From assembly GCA_017645645.1 (NCBI GenBank), contig JAGCOB010000024.1:1-64000 (forward strand): a stretch of DNA of 64,000 bases, read 5' to 3'. The notes under the pieces were generated by a model, which saw nothing but the letters and a program-made list of their open reading frames with translations, had not been told where the DNA came from and did no database searches. Shown here one piece after another: positions 44,683-54,374 of the stretch; within the stretch, counting starts at the first letter, position 1; each line of letters opens with the position of its first letter. The stretch comes from Prevotella sp. (GTDB lineage Bacteria; Bacteroidota; Bacteroidia; Bacteroidales; Bacteroidaceae). The translations under genes were made by a program, and so were the position numbers.

Positions 44683-46193
44683 TAGATTTTGTCATCTTTA
44701 TCGTCTTCACACTGGGTGTGGTGGTCTTCGGCTGTTCTTTCTTCAAGAAAGGAAGTTCCGCCGATGAGTTCACCTCCGCGGGACATTCCATCCCGGGTTG
44801 GGTCGTGGGTATGTCTATCTTTGCCACCTATGTGTCGAGTATCAGTTATATCGGTTATCCGGGTAAGGCGTTCGCCGCTGATTGGAATGCCTTTGTCTTT
44901 TCCCTGTCAATCCCTATAGCGAGCTATTTCGCCGCTAAGTACTTTGTACCCTTTTATCGGCACAGCGGCTCTGTCTCTGCCTATACCTTTTTGGAGGAGA
45001 AGTTCGGAGCATGGGCGCGTCTCTATGCCTCGGCATGTTATCTGTTAACCCAGATTGCCCGTATGGGTAGTATCCTTTATCTGCTTGCCGTCCCCATGTA
45101 TATACTGATGGGATGGAACCTGCATGTGGTGATCATTACTACCTCTATCGGTATCATCATCTATTCGATGTTAGGAGGACTGAAGGCTGTCATCTGGGCG
45201 GATGCGATCCAGGGTATCATCTTGATCGGTGGTGCGATTCTGTGTCTTGGCATCTTGATGTTCTCTATGCCGGAAGGTCCCATGCAGACTTTTGAACTTG
45301 CCATCAACTCACCGGAGGGAAACAAGTTCTCGCTGGGTGCTTTCTCTTCGGACTTGACGACCTCTACATTCTGGGTCTGTATGATCTATGGTATCTTTAT
45401 AAACCTGCAGAACTATGGTATTGACCAGAACTACGTACAACGTTATCATGCGGCAAAGACAGACAAGGATGCGAAATTCTCCGCACTCTTTGGAGGTTAT
45501 CTGTTTATTCCGGTATCGGCACTGTTCTTCCTGATAGGTTCTGCTTTGTATTCCTATTATACGGCAGGTGTCGCCACCTTGCCGGAGGAGATCGCGAAGA
45601 AACCAGACTACGTGTTCCCGTATTTCATTGTCAATGGGTTACCTGTCGGACTGCGTGGCTTGTTGATAGCCTCTATCTTTGCTGCCGGGATGAGTACGGT
45701 GTCTACCAGCGTGACCTCAGCTGCCACGATTATCCTGACGGATTACGTCCGTCCTTTCTTCCTAAAGGCTCGTCGTGTGGCTGATCATCTTCGCCACCAT
45801 GATCCGAATGATCATCATAAGCATCAGAAGCTGGAGCTTGCCATCGTGAGACTGAGCAGCTTTGGTGTGGGACTGTTAGGTGCCTGTGTGGCTATCGCCA
45901 TGCTAAGTGTGGAAAGTATCATTGATGCATGGTGGACGTTGTCAAGTATCTTCTCAGGTGGTATGTTAGGACTATTCCTGTTGGGATGCATCCCTCAGCA
46001 GATCAACCGCATAGGAGCTTTCTTAGGGTGTGTGGCTGGTATCATGGTCATCGCATGGATATCTCTTGCCTCGATGTGGTCGTTGCCGGGTCCGCATCTG
46101 CATCCTTATCTCGCTATCGTACTGGGTACGACGGTGATCTTCGTTGTGGGTTTCCTTGCCACTTGGCTTTATCAGACTGGCAGGAAGGAATAA
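44673..46193 (+). CDS. Sodium:solute symporter (SSS family), second copy
   Basis: 506 residues, about 13 transmembrane segments, with SSS signatures (SAGHSIPGWVVGMSIFATYVSSISYIGYPGKAFAADWN; SIFAAGMSTVSTSVTSAATIILTDYV). A His-rich cytoplasmic loop (ADHLRHHDPNDHHKHQ) lies near residue 375. It overlaps the aldolase gene by 10 nt, so transporter and aldolase are translated together and most likely share a substrate. SSS members include sialic-acid carriers paired with N-acetylneuraminate lyase, the closest known parallel for this pair. The gene ends 3 nt from the convergent GH2, leaving no room for a separate terminator. Confidence 0.9.
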   Translation: MHLIDFVIFIVFTLGVVVFGCSFFKKGSSADEFTSAGHSIPGWVVGMSIFATYVSSISYIGYPGKAFAADWNAFVFSLSIPIASYFAAKYFVPFYRHSGSVSAYTFLEEKFGAWARLYASACYLLTQIARMGSILYLLAVPMYILMGWNLHVVIITTSIGIIIYSMLGGLKAVIWADAIQGIILIGGAILCLGILMFSMPEGPMQTFELAINSPEGNKFSLGAFSSDLTTSTFWVCMIYGIFINLQNYGIDQNYVQRYHAAKTDKDAKFSALFGGYLFIPVSALFFLIGSALYSYYTAGVATLPEEIAKKPDYVFPYFIVNGLPVGLRGLLIASIFAAGMSTVSTSVTSAATIILTDYVRPFFLKARRVADHLRHHDPNDHHKHQKLELAIVRLSSFGVGLLGACVAIAMLSVESIIDAWWTLSSIFSGGMLGLFLLGCIPQQINRIGAFLGCVAGIMVIAWISLASMWSLPGPHLHPYLAIVLGTTVIFVVGFLATWLYQTGRKE

Positions 46194-46196
46194 GGA

Positions 46197-48935
46197 TTAT
46201 TCAACAGGTAATATACGAATCCGTAAAGTTTGAGGCGTTGTGGGCACGGTGTACTTCTTGAGGACTCCAGGTCCACAACTACTGTTTCCTAAGCCCATCA
46301 CCGCACAGTCAATAGAAAGGTAGACTTTCCCTTGGTCTTGCAGCTCGTAATCATGTGTCTTGCTGGCAAGATAGGGAGCGGAATAGGGGAGTGCGGAGAA
46401 TGAGAAAGGCATATCCGTAGCTTCAATCCGTATTCCTTTTCCTTTCTTTGTCCTCAACTCCACAAGGGTACATTCCTCATGGTTTCCTGAGTCCTGTGGA
46501 CGTGGGTAATGGACATACTGTTCACTGACTGTCGACTTCCACAGTCCAATAGGACAAGATTGTTTCCGGTCAGGATAGTTATCCCAGGGACCTCGTCCGT
46601 ACCACGTCAGTTGCTCGTAATCACGGGGCAACTCGATGACAATACCCAGTCGGGGGAGTGGTGGCAGACTGTCTGGAATCGTGAAGGTGAAGGTCCATTC
46701 GTCACCTTGTTGCTCCATACTCATCGGAATACGGAGTGTGTCGAGTCCACAACGTTTCCAGTCTTTCGCCAGCCAATTGCCGAAACTCTTGTCATTATCT
46801 GTGGGGGCACGGAATATTTGTGGCTTGATCGTTGAGATGAAATGACTGATGGCTGGTGTCAGAGATTTTGCTTTCAACGACTTGGGCTTCTGGGTGTTTG
46901 CCTTTACCTCTGGACCATTGCCATACACAGCTTGTACCTCATAATATTTGGGAGTCAGGGTACGGTCGCTCATCACGACACCGTTCATACAGAAGGCATG
47001 TAGGTTAGGCTTGTCACCAAAGTCTCCACCATAGAGTACTTTTCCGTCTTTGATAATACCTTGGTCTACCCAGTCCCAGATAAAACCGCCAAGCATCCGT
47101 TTGTTGGAGTTGATCTCGTCCCAGTATTCCTTGAAATTACCTAAGGCGTTACCCATACAATGGGCATACTCACTGGTCAGTACAGGACGTGGTCCACCGT
47201 CAGAGCCTATCCATGTACAATGGTCTCCCTCCCGTTGGGCTATCTCCAACAGACGCTCCCAACGTGCATTCTCCGCACGTTCCTTGTCGCTGCCCTCAGG
47301 GATACCGGGGTTCAGGTATTCCTGCATCACACGGGGATAGAAACGGGAGATGACATCAACTGTTGAGGGGTCGGGGTCTCCTTGTGCACCTTCGTAGTGG
47401 ACGGGACGGGTGGGGTCGAACTCATGGAGCCATGCTGACATAGCGGCTTGGTTAGGACCGTAACCGCTCTCGTTACCAAGACTCCAGAAGATGATACATG
47501 GATGATTCTTGTCACGTTCAGCCATACGGATGGCTCTGTCGAGGAAGGCGTCTCCCCAGTCAGGTGTCGATGCCAGCGTACCACGCAGACCATGTGTCTC
47601 ACAGTCTGCTTCGTCCATCACATACATCCCCATAGAGTCGCAGAGCTCATACCAGCGGGGACAGTTGGGATAGTGTGACAGTCGTACGGCATTGACATGG
47701 GCTGCCTTCATCAGCCTCAGGTCCTTGAGCATCAACTCCTCTGTCATCACACGGGCTTTGTATGGGTCGTGCTCATGACGGTTGACACCCCGTATCTTGA
47801 TGGGGTGTCCGTTGATGAGTAACTGTCCGTCTTCGATACGGATGACGCGGAAACCAACCTTCTGGCTGACTTGTTCGACGACGGTGCCGTCTCCTTTTTG
47901 TAATTGCAGACAGAGGGTATAGAGATAGGGACTTTCTGTACTCCACAAGTGAGGGTTGTCGACCTTCATCTCCATACGGTTGAACTTACGATAGCCACGT
48001 TGTGGATACCATTCATTCATACGGGCTGCTTTGTGGGCGAGGTCCAGGACTTCATTTGCCGCGACCGTGTCAACAGCTATGGGACGGTTGCCGTCTGACA
48101 ACGTGGCGACGAGACGATAGTCATCACCCGTCTCACCACCGTAGACGGAGAATTGTGGATTGATGGCAAGCGTCCATTCCCCCTTCTCTTTGGAGGGGGT
48201 CAGGGGGAGGGTCCTTATGGCGACATCTCTCAGACGGATGTCAGGGGTGTGATAGAGCAGCACGTCCCGGTGAATACCACCAAAACGCCAGAAATCCTGG
48301 TCTTCCAGATAGGAGCCGTCACTGTATTTGTATACCTCTATGGCAATCTGGTTTGTTCCTTTCTTGATATAACGGGTGACATTGAACTCCGAGGGCTCCA
48401 TGGAACCTTGGCTATAACCGACTTTCTCACCGTTGATCCATACATAAAAGGCACTCATCACTCCCTCAAAGCGTAGGAACGTCTGTCCCTCTTGCCAGCC
48501 GTCAGGTAAGGTGAATGTCCGCCTGTATTGTCCGGTAGGGTTACGCTCCTCATAAGTTGTCCAATCCTTCTTCGGCTCCTTCATGACGTATGGCGGGTCT
48601 ATCTTGAAAGGATAACCGGCGGAGATATAGATGGGTGTACCATAACCGTTGACCTCCCAGTTGGCTGGAACACTTAGCGTCTTCCACTTGGACACATCAT
48701 AGTCTGTACGATAGAAGTCTACGATGCGCTCATCGGGTGTCTTCGTCCAGCGGAACGCCCATGTACCGTTGAGCGATAACTGACGGTCACCCTTCTGTTT
48801 GTCATATGGAATGAAATAGGCACGTGCTGGCTCGCGGTTGATCTGCAACACGTGATTGTCTTCCCAGTCGTGGTGCTCTTGTGCAGCAACGGTGAGGGAG
48901 GATAACAGGGAAAGTAGGAATATCTGTCGTTTCAT
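46197..48935 (-). CDS. GH2 beta-galactosidase (LacZ-like)
   Basis: 912 residues, signal peptide MKRQIFLLSLLSSLTVAAQ. Classic LacZ order: sugar-binding domain (QINREPARAYFIPYD, VPANWEVNGYGTPIY), two Ig-like domains flanking the barrel, GVNRHEHDPYKARVMTEELMLKDL, acid/base Glu in WSLGNESGYG near residue 485, nucleophile Glu in LTSEYAHCMGNALGN near 586, and a C-terminal Bgal_small domain shorter than in E. coli LacZ. It probably removes terminal beta-galactose from pectin side chains. It follows the 48937 gene after 1 nt, so both are on one transcript. A G-rich segment (48190-48211) inserted near residue 245 resembles the ends of the repeats around the RhuM-like gene. Confidence 0.9.
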   Translation of the reverse strand: MKRQIFLLSLLSSLTVAAQEHHDWEDNHVLQINREPARAYFIPYDKQKGDRQLSLNGTWAFRWTKTPDERIVDFYRTDYDVSKWKTLSVPANWEVNGYGTPIYISAGYPFKIDPPYVMKEPKKDWTTYEERNPTGQYRRTFTLPDGWQEGQTFLRFEGVMSAFYVWINGEKVGYSQGSMEPSEFNVTRYIKKGTNQIAIEVYKYSDGSYLEDQDFWRFGGIHRDVLLYHTPDIRLRDVAIRTLPLTPSKEKGEWTLAINPQFSVYGGETGDDYRLVATLSDGNRPIAVDTVAANEVLDLAHKAARMNEWYPQRGYRKFNRMEMKVDNPHLWSTESPYLYTLCLQLQKGDGTVVEQVSQKVGFRVIRIEDGQLLINGHPIKIRGVNRHEHDPYKARVMTEELMLKDLRLMKAAHVNAVRLSHYPNCPRWYELCDSMGMYVMDEADCETHGLRGTLASTPDWGDAFLDRAIRMAERDKNHPCIIFWSLGNESGYGPNQAAMSAWLHEFDPTRPVHYEGAQGDPDPSTVDVISRFYPRVMQEYLNPGIPEGSDKERAENARWERLLEIAQREGDHCTWIGSDGGPRPVLTSEYAHCMGNALGNFKEYWDEINSNKRMLGGFIWDWVDQGIIKDGKVLYGGDFGDKPNLHAFCMNGVVMSDRTLTPKYYEVQAVYGNGPEVKANTQKPKSLKAKSLTPAISHFISTIKPQIFRAPTDNDKSFGNWLAKDWKRCGLDTLRIPMSMEQQGDEWTFTFTIPDSLPPLPRLGIVIELPRDYEQLTWYGRGPWDNYPDRKQSCPIGLWKSTVSEQYVHYPRPQDSGNHEECTLVELRTKKGKGIRIEATDMPFSFSALPYSAPYLASKTHDYELQDQGKVYLSIDCAVMGLGNSSCGPGVLKKYTVPTTPQTLRIRILPVE

Positions 48936-48936
48936 C

Positions 48937-51900
48937 TTATTCTATCGTGAGGTTATCAAATAGCATATCGTTAATACCGTCTCCTGTGAGGACGACATGG
49001 TAGTGGCCGGCATTGATCTGGGTACCTGTCGTGATACTGGTCATCTTACGCTTGGTCTTTTTTTGCTGGGTCTGCAGGAACGAGACATCGGCATCCTTAT
49101 ACACCACGCCCTTTGTGTCGGTAATGCGGACTTTCAACTGACGGGCTTTTTCCGGGTTGTAGTATTTCCATCGGAGTGCATAGACCTTGGCGACACCAAC
49201 ATTAAAGTCCCATTCCATTCTGTTCTTCACTTTCTTGCCTTCCACCTCCATGGCGGTCTTGGCACGCGGCGGCAACAGGGAATCTGGTGTCTTGACCAAG
49301 ATGTCGTTGTTGAAGTCTGCCCATAACGATGGAGAGGTGGACAGGATATCCTGTCGTCGGGTCTTTGTCATAGCCTGATTGTCATCAGTAGCAATGGCGA
49401 TGGCGGCAATCATGGCCTGTCCTGCCTTGACCTTGGGGAAGTCAATCTTAATCTCTTCTCCTTGGTTATCAATTTCTATCACCCGTTGATAGGGCTTTCC
49501 ATAATGTACCTGTGCCCAGATATCCAGGTCATGGATATAGGTCTTTCCATTAACGGCGACATCAAAGATACGCAGTCCTTCTGCATCTTGCTGGCGGTAC
49601 CACGGCTCTATGAAGTACAGTTCAATGCGGTATTTGCCTGGACTGGCAGGAAAATGGAAACTCAGTTTATGACGACCGAAACGGGATGTCTGGAAAAGGG
49701 GAGAGGAGACGGCATCGTTATAAGTCTGTGATGCCTGATAGGGACTGACCCGTAAGGAATCTGACTGGTAACAGTCTCCCCAGGATTGCGACCATTGCCG
49801 GTTGTCTTGCATCCATCGGTTGCCGTTCTTGTCGGTATAGTCATCACCGCCGCAGTTCAGGCGATACAGGTAGGTATAGCCTTTGGCAGGCATCAGGCAT
49901 ATCTCGTCGATGTCAGCCGTCTTGGGGGCAATCGGCTGATTGTTGTAATGCTGCTGATACATATAGAACGCATCGGTCGGTTGGTCCCAGATGGTGAAGA
50001 GTCCTTTATAATTGAATGGTCCCACTTTGTCAACACGGCGCAGTGCCTCGTCTGGCTGTCGTCTGCCAGGATTGTCATGACTGGTGAGCAACCAGAGGAA
50101 CTGTCCGCAGATACTGTCTCTCGCCTGTTCGGCAAGGAGAACTTTCTTCTGGAGTATCTCACAGAACTTCTCTTCTGTGTAGTTCTCACCGGTATGGTTA
50201 CCAAGGGTACGCCAAGCCCCGTATTCCCCGTTCAGCAGTTGCTCAGGTCTCTTCATCTCATTTCCGTAGTTGTCGATGTCTCCGCCATAGGTACCGCTCC
50301 AGTTCTGTACCACGTTCCAATCGGTACCTTCTCCACCATTACAGGTGGTGATGAGACGTGAACTGCCACAACGGGGATCCATCTCGCGGATGATGGCACA
50401 ACACTCTTCGGCAAAGTCTTTGGGCAGCGTACTCTCGTTCTGGAGTCCCCAGAGAATGATGGAGGGGGAGTTGCGGCGCTCCTTTACCCATTGGCGCAGA
50501 TGACGCTTGAAACTTTCACGGAACTCGGGGGTGTCGTACCAGATATGGGCAGAGAACTGCGGCCACCAGAGAATACCTTCTTTGTCAAGCAGTTCCTGAT
50601 AATGTAGGTTATGGGGCTGGTGGGCGTCACGGAAGGCATTGAAACCGGCATCCTTCACCATCTTGACACGGGCCTCTATCTGTTCGTTGATGAAAGCATG
50701 ACTCTGTCCGAACTCATGTTCATACTCACAGACACCATTGATAAAGACGGGTTTGCCATTCAGCATAAATCGCTGGTCACCATCTTTTCTGCTGAGCGGC
50801 CAGGAGGCGACGGAGAAGCCATAAGGCGTATCGGTACTTTCCGTAGCTTTCCCGTTGCGCTTGACAATGGTATTGACATGATAGAGATAGGGATGATCTG
50901 TACTCCATCGTATGGGATGGGTGACGCTTGCCGACTGGCGGATGGTCTTGGTCTCTCCAGCCTTCAGTGCTACGGTTTCGGTAAGTCGGACGACTTGTTT
51001 TCCGTTCTTCTCACATAACTTGTTGACCAGTTCTATCGTTGTCGCTGTTGTGCTGTAGTTTTTGATCTCTGTCTCGATAAAGAGACTGTCACAGGCTTCG
51101 TTGTTCCATACATGCACTCCGAAGGGCTCAATCCTGACAGGGTCGGTCACTTCCAGTACCACGGGGCGGTAGATGCCGAAAGGCTGACTGCCTTCACTGA
51201 ATCCCCATTCACTGCTGCATCCCCCACATACCCATGGCATATCCGTAATGCCTGAGGGATGGGATACCAGGACGGTGAGCGTGTTCTCTTTTCCTGGTTG
51301 TACATAGGGGGTAATATCAATGGTCTCGGTGGTACGTCCGATGTCATGCCGTCCCAGGTTGTGACCGTTCAAGATAATTTCTGCATAGGTTCCGACTCCC
51401 TCAAAGCGCAGGAAATACCGCTTATTTTTCAGATCAGGAACAAGGAATGTCTTCTGAAAGGTGGCATCACCATGCAGGTTACCGTGTTCTTTCTGTACGG
51501 CACCATCATAGTCGTCGAGGTTGAGGGGAATGTCATTGGTGAATGTCCGTCCGTTGAAGGTGACTTCCCAGTTGTCGTTCAACGACTGTGTATAGCGGTG
51601 TCCCGTAGGTTCCGGGGTGGGGAAGTTGACTTCGCTCTTGCCCAGATGTTTGCTGGTGGCTACGGCAATACCGCGCTGCTGGTCGTTGTTGACGGCACAA
51701 TAGAAATGGTATACCACACCGTTATGCTTCACCACATAACTCTTATGGGCAAACATCTCGTCATAGGGCTTGGAGGGGATAATCAGGTCGTCGCCTGTCC
51801 AGTCCGTCCAGTTGACGAGGTCGCGACTGACGGCGAAGGTGTTGAAGGCATTGTATTCACGGGTGGGGTTAAAGGCAGAGAAATAGAACATCACCCACAG

Positions 51901-52743
51901 GTCGTTCATCCTGACGATCTGGGCATCACCTGTAATCGTCCCGTCACTATCGTGGGCAAACACGGGATTGCCGTTGTAGCGCTTCCATTTCTTCAAGTCC
52001 TTGGAGAGGGCGATACCGATACGCTCCCCTTTGGGATGGGTGTCGTCCTTGCCTCCGGCATTGTAGAACATCACGAAGGGATATTGCTCCTCACCCTTGA
52101 TACGCTGTTGCTTGTCCTTCATCCAGTAAATGGTACTCTTATACTGCGTCAGCCGTTCCCACCATTGGGCATCTTTGTCGTCGTAACTCATCAAGGGGGT
52201 AGACTGCGTGTCCCACTGATGGACTGTGGTGATGTCCTTGTCTGTGGAGGCGATACCGATACTCAATGGGGCATTGACGGCTTCATAGCCTGTTCCGGGT
52301 CCGCCGATATAGGTGATATAATGGCGGTTCTTGTAAGGTTGCATCTCATAGGATCCGTCCCATTGGTAGTCGATGAGGGCAGGAAAACCGCCCCGTTGGT
52401 TCTGGTCCCATAACTGCTGTCCGTCGGCAGGGTAGGCGAGGATGCGTCCCAAGGTCGTCCAATGTAACAGGTCGTCAGAGGTGGCAAGCCATGTCTCATA
52501 GCCGCGTCCGTCAGTACCATCCTTGCCATTATAGCAGACATAGGTCATCAGCCACTTGTCGCCTTCGCGAAACACGGTAGGACAGTCTATTTTGTGATAG
52601 TTGTCGGTTGGTGCCACCACCATACCATATTTATAGGGCGTACGCACCTCCTGGTAAATGCGGCTCATCTCTTCTTGTGTGACGGGCTGGGCACCTACCG
52701 CTAATGGTAATATAGATAGCAGGTAAAGGATAATCTTCTTCAT
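48937..52743 (-). CDS. GH137-like propeller + GH2 + malectin-like domain fusion
   Basis: 1268 residues, signal peptide MKKIILYLLSILPLAVGAQ. Residues about 30-385 form a five-bladed propeller (VAPTDNYHKIDCPTVFREGDKWLMTYV, ETWLATSDDLLHW, DGTITGDAQIV) like GH137 or its GH43/GH130-like relatives. Residues about 400-980 are a GH2 enzyme with GLQNES near 768 (acid/base) and NGEYGAW near 839 (nucleophile). Residues about 1000-1120 are malectin-like (FHFPASPGKYRIELYFIEPWY), a sugar-binding module. A propeller-GH2 fusion is the layout of BT0996, which pairs a GH137 beta-L-arabinofuranosidase with a GH2 beta-glucuronidase on RG-II. I infer the same pair here, with the malectin part as an anchor to the substrate. 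The family of the propeller should be confirmed by profile search. Confidence 0.72.
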   Translation of the reverse strand: MKKIILYLLSILPLAVGAQPVTQEEMSRIYQEVRTPYKYGMVVAPTDNYHKIDCPTVFREGDKWLMTYVCYNGKDGTDGRGYETWLATSDDLLHWTTLGRILAYPADGQQLWDQNQRGGFPALIDYQWDGSYEMQPYKNRHYITYIGGPGTGYEAVNAPLSIGIASTDKDITTVHQWDTQSTPLMSYDDKDAQWWERLTQYKSTIYWMKDKQQRIKGEEQYPFVMFYNAGGKDDTHPKGERIGIALSKDLKKWKRYNGNPVFAHDSDGTITGDAQIVRMNDLWVMFYFSAFNPTREYNAFNTFAVSRDLVNWTDWTGDDLIIPSKPYDEMFAHKSYVVKHNGVVYHFYCAVNNDQQRGIAVATSKHLGKSEVNFPTPEPTGHRYTQSLNDNWEVTFNGRTFTNDIPLNLDDYDGAVQKEHGNLHGDATFQKTFLVPDLKNKRYFLRFEGVGTYAEIILNGHNLGRHDIGRTTETIDITPYVQPGKENTLTVLVSHPSGITDMPWVCGGCSSEWGFSEGSQPFGIYRPVVLEVTDPVRIEPFGVHVWNNEACDSLFIETEIKNYSTTATTIELVNKLCEKNGKQVVRLTETVALKAGETKTIRQSASVTHPIRWSTDHPYLYHVNTIVKRNGKATESTDTPYGFSVASWPLSRKDGDQRFMLNGKPVFINGVCEYEHEFGQSHAFINEQIEARVKMVKDAGFNAFRDAHQPHNLHYQELLDKEGILWWPQFSAHIWYDTPEFRESFKRHLRQWVKERRNSPSIILWGLQNESTLPKDFAEECCAIIREMDPRCGSSRLITTCNGGEGTDWNVVQNWSGTYGGDIDNYGNEMKRPEQLLNGEYGAWRTLGNHTGENYTEEKFCEILQKKVLLAEQARDSICGQFLWLLTSHDNPGRRQPDEALRRVDKVGPFNYKGLFTIWDQPTDAFYMYQQHYNNQPIAPKTADIDEICLMPAKGYTYLYRLNCGGDDYTDKNGNRWMQDNRQWSQSWGDCYQSDSLRVSPYQASQTYNDAVSSPLFQTSRFGRHKLSFHFPASPGKYRIELYFIEPWYRQQDAEGLRIFDVAVNGKTYIHDLDIWAQVHYGKPYQRVIEIDNQGEEIKIDFPKVKAGQAMIAAIAIATDDNQAMTKTRRQDILSTSPSLWADFNNDILVKTPDSLLPPRAKTAMEVEGKKVKNRMEWDFNVGVAKVYALRWKYYNPEKARQLKVRITDTKGVVYKDADVSFLQTQQKKTKRKMTSITTGTQINAGHYHVVLTGDGINDMLFDNLTIE

Positions 52744-52793
52744 CTGTTAGTCGTTTTAGTAGTTTTCTTCTTTCGTTTGTCTATTATGTTTTA

Positions 52794-54374
52794 TTACCAA
52801 GACATAACGACCTTTTTGCCACGATGGATATATAGGCCTTTCTCAGTGGGTCTGCCAGCAAGTTTCCGACCACTCAGGTCGTACCATGCATCATCCATCA
52901 GATCTCTTTCATCAGTTATCGTCTTGATACCTGTGGGCGTTGAGCCGTCAACCCATTCGAAATAACTGAAAAACTCACTTGACAACTTTACCAAGAACTT
53001 GCTGCCTGAGTTAAGATGGTCGCTATCACTATAGGTGTCGTCTATGCGGTATATGTCGTTCTCACCACTGGGATGGGCACCGCGGAAGGCAAGATAATTG
53101 CCGTAGGGCACCACCATATCACCCTTCGAGTGTGCAAACTGTATGCGGTGCTGAGGCTGCCAGCCAGTGCAGACATTGTTAGCCTCCAAGGCGTAACGCA
53201 AGTCCTCATAAGGATCACCTGTCAAGGCTGGTGTGCTGTTGAAGTTGTTGGAATTCTTCAGATAGTTGTATAATCCAGGGGAGAAGATTTTATCGAGATG
53301 GGCCCACGCTACAGTCTCTGTGCCCCAAATCATACCTGGTACCTCTTGCTTGAAAAACATCTCGCTCATGTTAGCCGGTGCAGTGTAGGTCTTCTCTCCA
53401 ATGGTGACTGCTCCTTCGTCCATCTGCGTGAGCCACGCCTTGTTGATGTCACTGGTGCTCATGTTTTTGTTATTCAACCAGTCCAAGATGCCAGTGTCGA
53501 GGAACGATTGTGCCAAGTAGTCGTTAATAGTGTGACTGGACATGTTGGGGTCACAGACAATCATGCCATTCATGATCATTGGAAGGACGACAGGCATGGT
53601 AGCCTGTTCTTGGCGGTGGCTAGTGGTAGTGCCATAGCTGGTACCGTCGTCATCCATGTAGTAACGCATGGTAGCAATGAGATCGTAGGGACCGTCACCG
53701 CATATGGTGCCGCGGAAGTGCAACTGGTCGCTGAGGTCGTTCATTTCGATATAGCGTTGCACGGCAAGGGCAGCTGCACCGCCTTGCGAATAGCCAATGC
53801 TGAAGCAGCGCCAATCGTCTTTCAGCGGCAGCGTGTTGTCTGCTCCGTTAAGTTTACCATAAAGCTCCAGTCCGTAGGTTACTGCTTCAATGACCTGCTT
53901 TGCCGTTATCTCCTCAGCAAGGTAGGGATGTGTCCTGTCACTCGACACACCGTAACCCTCGTAATCTGGCATAATGACGATGCTGCGCTTGACGATGGAT
54001 TTGTAGGGATTTTTCTCATCGTAGGCGTAGCCTTCAAATAAAGGGACAAGAACAACAAAGTCGGCAGACGAGGTCGTATAACTGGTGGGACACTGCGAAT
54101 TGGAGGTGACAGTATAGTGGCTGTATATGTGTACGGATTCGATGGCTGCACCCTCCTCTGGCTCTTTTGGTGCCCAGCATGCCAATAGTGACGAGAGCAC
54201 AATGGGCTCCCCCGTCACGCTGGTCGTTGGGTAGTTGAACTTATAGACCATTCTGTTTCCCAGCGTCGTTATGTATGGTTCCAACTCGGTGGAAGGCACA
54301 GGTGCTTCTGCCCATGCTCCCTGTACGACTGCGCACAGCAGTAAAACTACGTAATATAAAGAATTCTTTTTCAT
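52794..54374 (-). CDS. Secreted alpha/beta hydrolase (lipase-like) with C-terminal sorting-type tail
   Basis: 526 residues, signal peptide MKKNSLYYVVLLLCAVVQGAWAEAP. An alpha/beta hydrolase of the secretory-lipase type with the nucleophile elbow GYSQGGAAAL near residue 193, PDYEGYG near 145, and HSKGDMVVPYGN near 410 for the acid and neighbouring loop. The last 35 residues (WYDLSGRKLAGRPTEKGLYIHRGKKVV) match the tail on the first protein of the window. Substrate unknown: feruloyl or acetyl esters of plant cell wall are possible given the neighbours, lipids equally so. The gap to the downstream fusion gene is 50 nt. A weak promoter (TAATTTTG at 54402-54409, spacer 22) precedes it. Confidence 0.78.
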   Translation of the reverse strand: MKKNSLYYVVLLLCAVVQGAWAEAPVPSTELEPYITTLGNRMVYKFNYPTTSVTGEPIVLSSLLACWAPKEPEEGAAIESVHIYSHYTVTSNSQCPTSYTTSSADFVVLVPLFEGYAYDEKNPYKSIVKRSIVIMPDYEGYGVSSDRTHPYLAEEITAKQVIEAVTYGLELYGKLNGADNTLPLKDDWRCFSIGYSQGGAAALAVQRYIEMNDLSDQLHFRGTICGDGPYDLIATMRYYMDDDGTSYGTTTSHRQEQATMPVVLPMIMNGMIVCDPNMSSHTINDYLAQSFLDTGILDWLNNKNMSTSDINKAWLTQMDEGAVTIGEKTYTAPANMSEMFFKQEVPGMIWGTETVAWAHLDKIFSPGLYNYLKNSNNFNSTPALTGDPYEDLRYALEANNVCTGWQPQHRIQFAHSKGDMVVPYGNYLAFRGAHPSGENDIYRIDDTYSDSDHLNSGSKFLVKLSSEFFSYFEWVDGSTPTGIKTITDERDLMDDAWYDLSGRKLAGRPTEKGLYIHRGKKVVMSW

